A DNA stretch of 6,284 bases from Gemmataceae bacterium (GTDB lineage: Bacteria > Planctomycetota > Planctomycetia > Gemmatales > Gemmataceae): contig JADLBT010000523.1 of NCBI GenBank assembly GCA_020847555.1, forward strand, positions 1-6,284. The letters run 5' to 3'. The notes beneath the pieces were generated by a model that did no database searches, was not told the origin of the DNA, and saw nothing but the letters and a program-made list of their open reading frames with translations. Numbering within the stretch: position 1 is the first letter of the stretch; each line of letters opens with the position of its first letter. Made by a program: the position numbers and the translations under genes. This document shows, one piece after another, positions 1 through 5,324 of the stretch.

Positions 1-265
1 CGGCCTCGGTGACATTGGTAAATTCAAAGCCCTTACCCAGTTCGGTGAGCAGTTTGCCCATGTCGTCGAAGCGCCTGGGCGAGACGCCCAGGCGCAACGG
101 CCTGGCCTCGGCCTTCGGGCCGTCGCTGGAGAGAATTTTGAAATCCGCCTTCGGCCCCCCATCCGGGAGCGGGCCGCCGCGACCATCGACGAGGTAAACG
201 AGGACGAGAGCGGCAAGCAGGCCAGCCGCGACGCCGCCGTCGAGTGCGAGGGTTCCGGGACTCAT
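1..265 (-). CDS. N-terminal part of an unrecognised single-span membrane protein (cut by window edge)
   Basis: The visible 88 residues read without a stop from an ATG at 265 down to the window edge, so the C-terminal part is missing. They start MSPGTLALDGG. Residues 11-25 form a short hydrophobic segment (VAAGLLAALVLVYLV) that looks like a membrane anchor or uncleaved signal anchor. A Gly/Pro-rich stretch follows, then a folded-looking segment with FDDMGKLLTELGKGFEFTN at about residues 65-83. A GGAGAG ribosome-binding site seven bases before the ATG supports this start. The gene lies 71 bp downstream of the FHA gene on the same strand, so co-transcription is plausible. I do not recognise the family. 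The anchor suggests that the bulk of the protein faces the periplasm or cell surface, but the part seen here contains no catalytic motif. Confidence 0.75.
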   Translation of the reverse strand, partial: MSPGTLALDGGVAAGLLAALVLVYLVDGRGGPLPDGGPKADFKILSSDGPKAEARPLRLGVSPRRFDDMGKLLTELGKGFEFTNVTEA

Positions 266-272
266 GGCAGTT

Positions 273-278
273 CTCTCC
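273..278 (-). promoter_or_regulatory. Ribosome-binding site of the truncated membrane protein gene
   Basis: On the minus strand GGAGAG lies seven bases before the ATG at 265. It is the clearest Shine-Dalgarno match on the minus strand of this window and fixes the start of that gene. Confidence 0.6.
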
Positions 279-336
279 GCGGTGAGCGCGAGCCGTGGCC
301 CGCGGGTGGGTCGAGACGCTAAACCGCAAGCGCCGA

Positions 337-1656
337 CTAGAAGACGGTCTGGCACACCTTGCAGACGCGCTTGCCGGGGGCGCCGGTAGCTTTCAGCCCG
401 CAGTTCGGGCAGGCCGCCGCCTGGGCCGGGCCGGCCGGCGGGACGGCGCCGGCGGGAGGGCGCGGGGCGGTCGGTGGCCGGGGCTGGGCTGGCGGTTGCT
501 GCCCGATCGGCGGCCGCGGAGCGCCCGGCGGCTGGGCTACCGGCGGCCGCTGGGGCACCGGCGGCCGCGGAGCGCCCGGCGCCTGGGCGGCGGGCGGCGC
601 GGGGTGCGGCGGTGCGGCTGGGTTGACCGGGCGGATGCCAACCGGCCTGACCGGCGGCGATGGCGCCTGGGGCATGGGGCGGGCTGGCTGCACCCCGACG
701 GGCGCCACGACTGCCACGCCGGGGGCAGCCGGGGCCGGCGCGTGCGGCATCACCGCCGGCACCGCGGGCGCCGGCGCGTAGCTGCCCGCCAGGCGCCGGC
801 GCTCGCTGAAGCGCACCGCGTTGACGCCAAACGAGATCACGTCCCCGTCGCGCAGCAGGACCGGGGCCGCGAGCGGCTGGCCGTTCACCTTCGTCCCGGA
901 GCGCGTGTTGTTATCGATGCAGACGAACGCTCCGTCCGCCTGGCGCACCACCCGCACGTGCCGCGGCTCGACCCCCTTCGCCCCGAACGCGATGAACGGC
1001 AGGGCGACGCGCTCGGCCGTGCCCATGACCGTCTCCGGCTCGGTGAGGATCATCTGCCGGCCGGGCCGATACCCCTCCACCACCGTCAGCCAGGCATCCT
1101 TGAGGACGACCTGCACCAAGCCGATGAACAGGCCGATGAACAGGCCGACGATCACGAACGACGTCGCCCGGCCGGCCGCCCCGCCGAGCCCCCCATAAAT
1201 CGGCACGAACAGGATCCCGCCGAGGAGTCCGCCGAGGGCGCCGCCGATCAGACCGTTGCGCAGCCGGCGGACCGACCGCTCGTAGATGCCGTCGGCCGCG
1301 CCGATGGCGAGCCCCAGCAGGGTCCAGCCGATGGCGTAGGCGAGGACGCCGCCGCCCGTCGCCCGGACGAGGGCGTCGCCGAACAGGGTGCCGACCGCGC
1401 CGCCGAGCAGGCCGCCGAGCAGGCCGGGACCGGCGCGTTTGAGGAGCCCGGCCAGACCGCCGCTCACCGTGCCGGCGAGCATGCTGAGCCCCCCGCCGAT
1501 GCCCGCCCCGACGAGGGCACCGATCAGCAGGACGATGAAAAAGCCCGGATCCTCACGCGACCCGCGGAGGAACAGGATCTCCGCGATCAGCCAGCCGACG
1601 AAGGCCGACCATCCGCCGATGATGGCCCCGTAGTAGATCAAGCGGTTCAGTGACAT
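337..1656 (-). CDS. Polytopic membrane protein with FHA domain, Pro-rich linker and C-terminal zinc ribbon
   Basis: The protein has 439 residues. Residues 1-190 are very Gly-rich and hydrophobic, with about six candidate membrane segments (near 5-29, 38-62, 78-95, 104-122, 135-158, 166-186) and glycine-zipper spacing. Residues 200-287 match an FHA fold, the phosphothreonine-reading module: RHVRV at 232-236, SGTKVNG at 253-259, LLRDGDVISFG at 267-277. The usual phosphate contacts look altered: Glu230 stands where SxxH normally has Ser, and Ser253 where NGT normally has Asn. Residues 290-412 are a disordered Pro/Ala linker. The tail holds a zinc ribbon, Cys416-x2-Cys419 and Cys432-x2-Cys435. 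I chose the ATG at 1656 because the membrane segment follows at once and the 51 residues possible upstream are low-quality. A likely promoter also overlaps that upstream part. The gene lies downstream of the PEGA lipoprotein on the same strand and faces away from a PP2C phosphatase, which suggests a role in membrane-linked Ser/Thr signalling. The role is inferred and the exact partner is unknown. Confidence 0.87.
   Translation of the reverse strand: MSLNRLIYYGAIIGGWSAFVGWLIAEILFLRGSREDPGFFIVLLIGALVGAGIGGGLSMLAGTVSGGLAGLLKRAGPGLLGGLLGGAVGTLFGDALVRATGGGVLAYAIGWTLLGLAIGAADGIYERSVRRLRNGLIGGALGGLLGGILFVPIYGGLGGAAGRATSFVIVGLFIGLFIGLVQVVLKDAWLTVVEGYRPGRQMILTEPETVMGTAERVALPFIAFGAKGVEPRHVRVVRQADGAFVCIDNNTRSGTKVNGQPLAAPVLLRDGDVISFGVNAVRFSERRRLAGSYAPAPAVPAVMPHAPAPAAPGVAVVAPVGVQPARPMPQAPSPPVRPVGIRPVNPAAPPHPAPPAAQAPGAPRPPVPQRPPVAQPPGAPRPPIGQQPPAQPRPPTAPRPPAGAVPPAGPAQAAACPNCGLKATGAPGKRVCKVCQTVF
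508..587 (-). repeat. In-frame direct repeat in the Pro-rich linker of the FHA protein
   Basis: Bases 508-530 and 559-581 are identical over 23 bp. The offset is 51 bp, exactly 17 codons, and similarity continues imperfectly to about 587. The repeat encodes two copies of PGAPRPP (residues 360-366 and 377-383). It is consistent with linker growth by in-frame duplication and may vary in length between strains. Confidence 0.75.
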
Positions 1657-1780
1657 GAGTATCCCAATCGAGTCTGCGGGGCGACGGCAGGCCGGGTAGG
1701 GGCCGGCGGTGTGGTCCGACGCACGCGGTGGGCAGACCGCCCTGGTCAGGGACCGGAGAGCAGGTAGGTTCCGCAGAGGT

Positions 1781-1809
1781 ATCGTAATGTCGCCAGCGGG
1801 GGTATGCAA
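1781..1809 (-). promoter_or_regulatory. Candidate promoter of the FHA gene
   Basis: On the minus strand TTGCAT (1809-1804) and TACGAT (1786-1781) are separated by 17 bp. The -35 matches the sigma-70 consensus at only three of six positions and the -10 at four of six. Transcription would start near 1774 and give a leader of roughly 118 bases before the ATG at 1656. The 204-bp gap between the lipoprotein stop and the FHA start leaves room for it. The match is weak, and read-through from the lipoprotein promoter is an alternative. Confidence 0.25.
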
Positions 1810-1851
1810 GGGAAAAGGAGAAGCCCGGCGCGGGCGCGCGGGCGCGCGGGC
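1810..1851 (-). terminator. Possible terminator after the lipoprotein gene, in a GC-repeat tract
   Basis: Just past the lipoprotein stop codon (minus strand) there is a tract built from an 8-bp unit, GGGCGCGC on the plus strand, at 1832-1847 with a partial third copy. Its ends, GCCCG at 1823-1827 and CGGGC at 1847-1851, can pair. Read on the minus strand, the tract is followed by the pyrimidine-rich TTCTCCTTTTCC (1822-1811). This resembles an imperfect factor-independent terminator with an interrupted T stretch. The tract could also simply be low-complexity sequence. Confidence 0.3.
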
Positions 1852-1860
1852 CGAGTCCTA

Positions 1861-2478
1861 TCACTGCGTCACGGGAACCTGGGGAACCGGCGTGAGCGGA
1901 CCCTGGGGCGCCTGCGCCGGCGGCGGCTGGATTGGTGTCACCTGCCCCGGGACCAGTTGCCCGGGTGGAACCTGTCCCGGCGGCAGCACCTGGGCTGGAT
2001 GTCCTGGCGGCGGGACAACTCCCTGGGACGGCGGCAGCGGGGTGCCGATCGACTGGCCGTCGGCCCGCATCTGCGTCGCCCGGCCGAGCACCACCTCGGG
2101 CGGCTCAATCTGGAGGGGCCGAAGAGTGTAAACGAACTCGCGCCGGTCGCGGATCGTCCACGGGATCAGGTTCTCGCTGACGAAGTCGAGCGGGAAATAC
2201 TGATACCACGGCGCCTTGATGTTCTCCTTCACCGCCAGGATCTCGTACCCATCGCGGATGATCGTGAACTTGTACCGTCCGTAGTACTGGAACGGACGAA
2301 TCAGCGGCGTCGGCCCGGCGTACCGGCCGTTCTCCAGGACGATGGCCCCGGCCGTCGCCTGCGGGGTCGGCCCGCCGTCGGTCAGGATGACGTACTGACG
2401 CTCGACGCACCCGCCGCCCAGCACCGCGCAGGTCGCCGCCAGCAGCCACCCCGCGTTGTCCAGCACCCTTCGGCTCAT
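1861..2478 (-). CDS. PEGA-domain lipoprotein with Pro-rich tail
   Basis: The protein has 205 residues. It opens with MSRR, a hydrophobic stretch (residues 9-21) and Cys24, a likely lipidation site. The preceding LGGG is a poor lipobox because Leu is at -4 rather than -3. Residues 28-122 fit the PEGA fold, a beta-rich surface module: ENGRYAGPTPLIRPFQYYG at 49-67, FTIIRDGYEILAV at 71-83, then APWYQYFPLDFVSENL at 89-104. The last block is one I associate with planctomycete PEGA proteins. The usual short turn after the first strand is enlarged to about 12 residues (GGPTPQATAGAI). Residues 145-205 are Pro/Gln-rich with repeated PPGQV/VPGQV units, probably disordered. I chose the ATG at 2478 because the signal sequence begins there and the promoter's predicted start point (near 2524) lies inside any longer version starting at 2604. 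It is the first gene of the minus-strand arm. Its function is unknown; PEGA domains are usually found in envelope proteins, so cell-envelope attachment is the reasonable guess. Confidence 0.87.
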   Translation of the reverse strand: MSRRVLDNAGWLLAATCAVLGGGCVERQYVILTDGGPTPQATAGAIVLENGRYAGPTPLIRPFQYYGRYKFTIIRDGYEILAVKENIKAPWYQYFPLDFVSENLIPWTIRDRREFVYTLRPLQIEPPEVVLGRATQMRADGQSIGTPLPPSQGVVPPPGHPAQVLPPGQVPPGQLVPGQVTPIQPPPAQAPQGPLTPVPQVPVTQ

Positions 2479-2530
2479 GGCTCGAACCTGCCTGAGGAGT
2501 CGGGATCTCGTCGCAAGGGGAAAGGGCAGC

Positions 2531-2559
2531 GATATAGCCCCCGGCCGTGGCGGCGTCAA
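2531..2559 (-). promoter_or_regulatory. Sigma-70-like promoter of the PEGA lipoprotein
   Basis: On the minus strand TTGACG (2559-2554) matches the -35 consensus at five of six positions. It is followed after exactly 17 bp by TATATC (2536-2531), a four-of-six match to the -10. Transcription would begin near 2524 and leave a leader of about 45 bases before the ATG at 2478. It is the best promoter match I see in the window, and TATATC stands out in otherwise very GC-rich surroundings. Confidence 0.6.
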
Positions 2560-2640
2560 GAGCAGGTCGGGACGGGTCGGCGGGCGGCCCGGAAGGGGGC
2601 GCACGAGATGGAGAGCCCACTATGCACAAGGGGGGCGCCG

Positions 2641-2653
2641 GTGTAGCATACAC
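2641..2653. promoter_or_regulatory. Short palindrome, possible operator for the PP2C arm
   Basis: GTGTA-GCA-TACAC is a perfect inverted repeat with 5-bp arms and a 3-bp centre, 40 bp before the PP2C start codon. Its centre overlaps the TAGCAT that could serve as a -10. This is where a repressor would sit, but arms this short can occur by chance. Confidence 0.2.
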
Positions 2654-2692
2654 GAAACTGAGCGAACCGAGATACGCCCGGGGTAACGACGT

Positions 2693-3997
2693 GTGAGTGG
2701 CCTGGATAACATCGAGTTCGCGAGTCTGACCGACGTCGGCATCCGCCGCAGCCATAATCAGGACAACTACGCGGTCCTGCCGGCCAACGACGGCCAGCAA
2801 TGGCGCGAGCGCGGCCACCTGTTCCTGGTGGCCGACGGGATGGGCGCTCACGCGGTCGGCGAACTGGCCAGCAAGCTGGCGGTGGACGGCATCCCGCACA
2901 TCTACTCCAAGCACGCGCAGGAGGGGAGCGCCGCCGCCCTGCGCAAGGCGTTCATCGAAACAAACCTGAGCATCCACACGCGCGGCCAGCAGAACCGCGA
3001 GTTCGCCGGCATGGGAACGACCGGCACCGCCCTGGTGCTGCGCCCGGAGGGGGCGTGGGTCGGACACGTCGGCGACAGCCGCGTCTACCGGGTGCGCGGC
3101 AGCCGGATCGAGCAGCTGAGCTTCGACCACAGCCTCGTCTGGGAGCTGGCCCGGCGTCAGCGCGTCAGCCCGGACCAGCTGCAGGGCATCCCGGCGAACG
3201 TCATTGTCCGGTCCCTCGGCCCCGAGCCGCTGGTCCAGGTGGACGTCGAGGGGCCGCACCCGGTCCACAAGGGCGACACGTTCGTGCTGTGCAGCGACGG
3301 GCTGAGTGGGCCGCTCACCGACCGGGAGATCGGGGCGGTCGTCAGCACCCTGCCGCCGGCGGAGGCGTGCCGATTCCTGGTGGACCTGGCGAACCTGCAG
3401 GGCGGACCGGACAACATCACGGTCCTGGTGATCCGGGCCGATTACGACTCCGACCCGGACCCGGCGTCCGGTGGGGGGGCGGACGGAGGGCGGACGGCGT
3501 GGCTGCGCTGGCTGCCGCCGCCGCTGCCGGCCCTGTTCGCTGGCATCGTGCTGGCGCTGACGGCCATCGCCCTGACGCTGCTGCAGCTGCCCGGCGGGGT
3601 GCCGACGTTTCTGCTCGGCGCCCTGGCCATCGCTGCCGGGCTGGGCGGGCTGTTCGTGCAGGCGAACGAGGAGAAACGCGGACGCACGCACCCGCCGCAG
3701 GCATCCCAGGGCAAGGTCCACCGGCAGGCGGCGTGCGGGATCGAGCTGCCGCTGCTGCAGAAACTGGCCCGGGCGGAGGCGGTGCTGCAAGGGCGCATCC
3801 GCGACCGGAACTGGGACGCCGACTGGGACGTGTACCGGCGCCACCGCGACCTGGCCGAACGCTGCATGAACGACGGCGAGTTGCCCGACGCCTTCCGCGA
3901 GTACTGCCGGGCCATGCGTCCGCTGACCGAGGCGCTGCAGCGGCAGCGCAACAAGGAAGAAGTCTTCCAGCCCGTCTGGGACAAGACGACGGAGTAG
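2693..3997 (+). CDS. Membrane-anchored PP2C-type Ser/Thr protein phosphatase
   Basis: The protein has 434 residues. PP2C enzymes use two metal ions to remove phosphate from Ser/Thr. Residues 8-248 carry the PP2C signature blocks in order: RSHNQDNYAV (19-28), VADGMGAHAVGELAS (46-60), GMGTTGTALVL (106-116), HVGDSRVYRV (125-134), LCSDGLSGPLTD (199-210) and GGPDNITVLVI (237-247). The metal-binding Asp24, Asp48, Gly49, Asp202 and Asp240 are all present, so it should be active. The one oddity is Ala52 where DGMGGH is usual. Residues 278-299 and 304-323 form a membrane hairpin. The charged C-terminal domain (324-434), with WDADWDVYRRHRDLAERC near 374-391, looks helical, and I recall similar tails in planctomycete PP2C proteins. 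Catalytic and tail domains should both be cytoplasmic. The start is GTG: an in-frame TAA lies three codons upstream and the next Met is already inside the DGMG motif. It is the first gene of the plus-strand arm, divergent from the lipoprotein and FHA genes. No protein kinase is visible here, so the substrate is unknown. Confidence 0.93.
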   Translation: MSGLDNIEFASLTDVGIRRSHNQDNYAVLPANDGQQWRERGHLFLVADGMGAHAVGELASKLAVDGIPHIYSKHAQEGSAAALRKAFIETNLSIHTRGQQNREFAGMGTTGTALVLRPEGAWVGHVGDSRVYRVRGSRIEQLSFDHSLVWELARRQRVSPDQLQGIPANVIVRSLGPEPLVQVDVEGPHPVHKGDTFVLCSDGLSGPLTDREIGAVVSTLPPAEACRFLVDLANLQGGPDNITVLVIRADYDSDPDPASGGGADGGRTAWLRWLPPPLPALFAGIVLALTAIALTLLQLPGGVPTFLLGALAIAAGLGGLFVQANEEKRGRTHPPQASQGKVHRQAACGIELPLLQKLARAEAVLQGRIRDRNWDADWDVYRRHRDLAERCMNDGELPDAFREYCRAMRPLTEALQRQRNKEEVFQPVWDKTTE

Positions 3998-4064
3998 GTG
4001 GGGGTGGCCTCTTGACGCCCACGGGGCGCACCACTGGGGGGCGGCTCGCCGACAAGCCCACAAC

Positions 4065-4068
4065 GGAG
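4065..4068 (+). promoter_or_regulatory. Ribosome-binding site of the FAD oxidoreductase
   Basis: GGAG lies eight bases before the ATG at 4077. The 79-bp gap after the PP2C stop also holds small GC hairpins (for example CGCCC/GGGCG at 4016-4028) but no T tract. I therefore see no convincing terminator, and read-through from the PP2C gene is possible. Confidence 0.55.
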
Positions 4069-4076
4069 CAACCCCC

Positions 4077-5324
4077 ATGAGCCGGCCCGACGCTCCGCGC
4101 ATCGCGATCCTGGGCGCCGGCCCCGTCGGGCTGGAGGCGCTGCTCTACGCGCGTACCCTCAACCTGCCCGCCACGGTGTTCGAGCGCGGCCGCGTCGGCG
4201 AGTACCTGCACCGCTGGGGCCACGTCCGCCTGTTCAGCCCCTTCGGCATGAACGCCACGCCGCTCGGCCGCCAAACCCTCCGCGCCGACAACCCCAAACA
4301 CCAGTTCCCGGGCGATCACGACTGCGTCACCGGCCGCGACCACCTGTCCGCCTACCTCGGCCCGCTCGCAAAGCTCGACGCCCTGCGCCCGCACATCAAG
4401 ACCGAGACGGAGGTGCTGCACGTCGGTCGGCGCGGCTGCCTGAAGGGGGATCTCGGCGACCCGCGCCGCAGCAAGCAGCCGTTCCGGCTGGTCGTGCGCG
4501 AGAAGGGCCGAGAGCGCGTCGAGGAGGCCGACGTGGTGCTCGACTGCACCGGCACCTATGGCCGGCACTGCTGGCTCGGCGACGGCGGCATCCCCGCGCT
4601 GGGCGAGGTCGCGGCCGAGGCCCACATCGCCTACGGGCTGGAGGACATCCTGGGCGAGCGGCGCGAGCACTACGCGGGGCGCACCGTTCTCGTCATCGGC
4701 TCCGGGTACTCGGCCGCGACGACGGTGTGCAGCCTCGCCACGCTGGCGGAGAAACGGCCGGAAACGTGGGTCATCTGGCTGGCCCGGGGAACGACCATGC
4801 TCCCGATTCGGCGCTTCCCGAACGACCCGCTGCGCGAGCGCGACCGGCTGGCGCTGCGGGCGAACAACCTCGCGGCCCGCGCCGACGACAACGTCGAGTT
4901 CCATCCCCATGCGGCCATCGAGGCGGTCGAGGTCCAGGGCCAGGGCGCCAGTTTCAAGCTGACCGGGCGAAGCGCGGGCGAGCCGAGGACGTGGGCGGTG
5001 GACCGGGTGATCGCCAACGTCGGGTACACGCCCGACACGGGGATTTCCCGCGAGTTGCAGATCCACGAGTGCTATGCGTCGCTCGGCCCGATGAAACTGG
5101 CCGCCGTCCTCACCGGGCAGCGCGGCGGCGACTGCCTCCAGCAAACGAGCCACGGCCCGGATGCGCTGCGCAACCCCGAGCCGAACTACGTCCTCCTCGG
5201 CGCCCGGAGCTACGGCCGCAACGCGCACTTCCTGCTGCGCGTCGGGTTCGAGCAGGTGCGCGACGTGTTCGCGCTGCTCACCGGCCGGCCGGGGCTGGAC
5301 CTTTACCGGAAGCGACCGTCATGA
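4077..5324 (+). CDS. FAD/NAD(P)-dependent oxidoreductase, two-dinucleotide-domain type
   Basis: The protein has 415 residues. An N-terminal FAD-binding Rossmann motif, RIAILGAGPVGLEAL (8-22), is followed by VFERG (34-38), the acidic strand end that contacts the ribose. A second nucleotide motif, TVLVIGSGYSAA (203-214), should bind NAD(P)H. GYTPD at 316-320 resembles the later FAD-contact motif of this superfamily. Residues 42-64 (EYLHRWGHVRLFSPFGMN and following) recall the substrate-side region of flavin monooxygenase-like proteins. I see no CxxC redox pair, so it is not a thioredoxin reductase. The tail YVLLGARSYGRNAHFLLR (371-388) looks conserved. No signal peptide is present, so the protein should be cytoplasmic. 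The last four bases, ATGA, overlap the start of the radical SAM gene, which strongly suggests joint function. It could reduce or hydroxylate a substrate handled by the partner, or supply electrons to it. The superfamily is clear; the reaction is unknown. Confidence 0.9.
   Translation: MSRPDAPRIAILGAGPVGLEALLYARTLNLPATVFERGRVGEYLHRWGHVRLFSPFGMNATPLGRQTLRADNPKHQFPGDHDCVTGRDHLSAYLGPLAKLDALRPHIKTETEVLHVGRRGCLKGDLGDPRRSKQPFRLVVREKGRERVEEADVVLDCTGTYGRHCWLGDGGIPALGEVAAEAHIAYGLEDILGERREHYAGRTVLVIGSGYSAATTVCSLATLAEKRPETWVIWLARGTTMLPIRRFPNDPLRERDRLALRANNLAARADDNVEFHPHAAIEAVEVQGQGASFKLTGRSAGEPRTWAVDRVIANVGYTPDTGISRELQIHECYASLGPMKLAAVLTGQRGGDCLQQTSHGPDALRNPEPNYVLLGARSYGRNAHFLLRVGFEQVRDVFALLTGRPGLDLYRKRPS
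5308..5312 (+). promoter_or_regulatory. Ribosome-binding site of the radical SAM gene, inside the upstream gene
   Basis: GGAAG lies eight bases before the ATG at 5321, within the last codons of the oxidoreductase gene. Together with the ATGA overlap it fits translational coupling. Confidence 0.45.

Larger units (their letters stand above)
2479..2692. other. Divergent intergenic control region between the lipoprotein and PP2C genes
   Basis: This 214-bp stretch separates two oppositely transcribed genes and must hold the start signals of both arms. The minus-strand promoter is clear. For the plus strand I find no convincing -35/-10 pair; the nearest is TAGCAT at 2644-2649 without a recognisable -35. 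It also contains a short palindrome at 2641-2653. Confidence 0.6.

Noticed and set aside
295..1653. A 452-codon open frame on the plus strand opposite the FHA gene
   Set aside because: Its Arg/Gly- and Asp/Glu/Gln/Ala-rich composition mirrors the Gly/Pro-rich FHA gene. The minus-strand frame has real domains and a zinc ribbon.
1657..1809. A 51-residue upstream extension of the FHA protein
   Set aside because: The extension has no hydrophobic or domain character, and the candidate promoter at 1781-1809 would place the transcript start inside it. The ATG at 1656 leads straight into a membrane segment.
2479..2604. A 42-residue upstream extension of the lipoprotein
   Set aside because: It would put the signal sequence internally and overlap the strong promoter at 2531-2559.
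1804..2646. A 280-codon open frame on the plus strand opposite the lipoprotein
   Set aside because: It is antisense to the PEGA protein and covers its promoter, with no domain of its own.
3998..4076. A terminator or small precursor peptide gene between PP2C and the oxidoreductase
   Set aside because: Only 5-bp GC hairpins without a T tract are present, and the gap is too short for a convincing peptide gene with its own ribosome-binding site.
2800..4080. A 426-codon plus-strand frame inside the PP2C gene
   Set aside because: It is the shifted frame of the PP2C gene, rich in Arg/Gly/Ala/Pro and without motifs.
2105..4102. A 665-codon open frame on the minus strand across the PP2C gene
   Set aside because: It is antisense to a PP2C gene with all signature motifs and runs through the divergent promoter region. 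Its protein is a low-complexity Arg/Ala/Gln/Pro mix with no motif, as expected from stop-poor GC-rich DNA.
3417..5228. A 603-codon open frame on the minus strand across the oxidoreductase gene
   Set aside because: It overlaps the end of the PP2C gene and most of the oxidoreductase gene in antisense. It has no recognisable domain and ends in Arg/Ala/Pro-rich filler.
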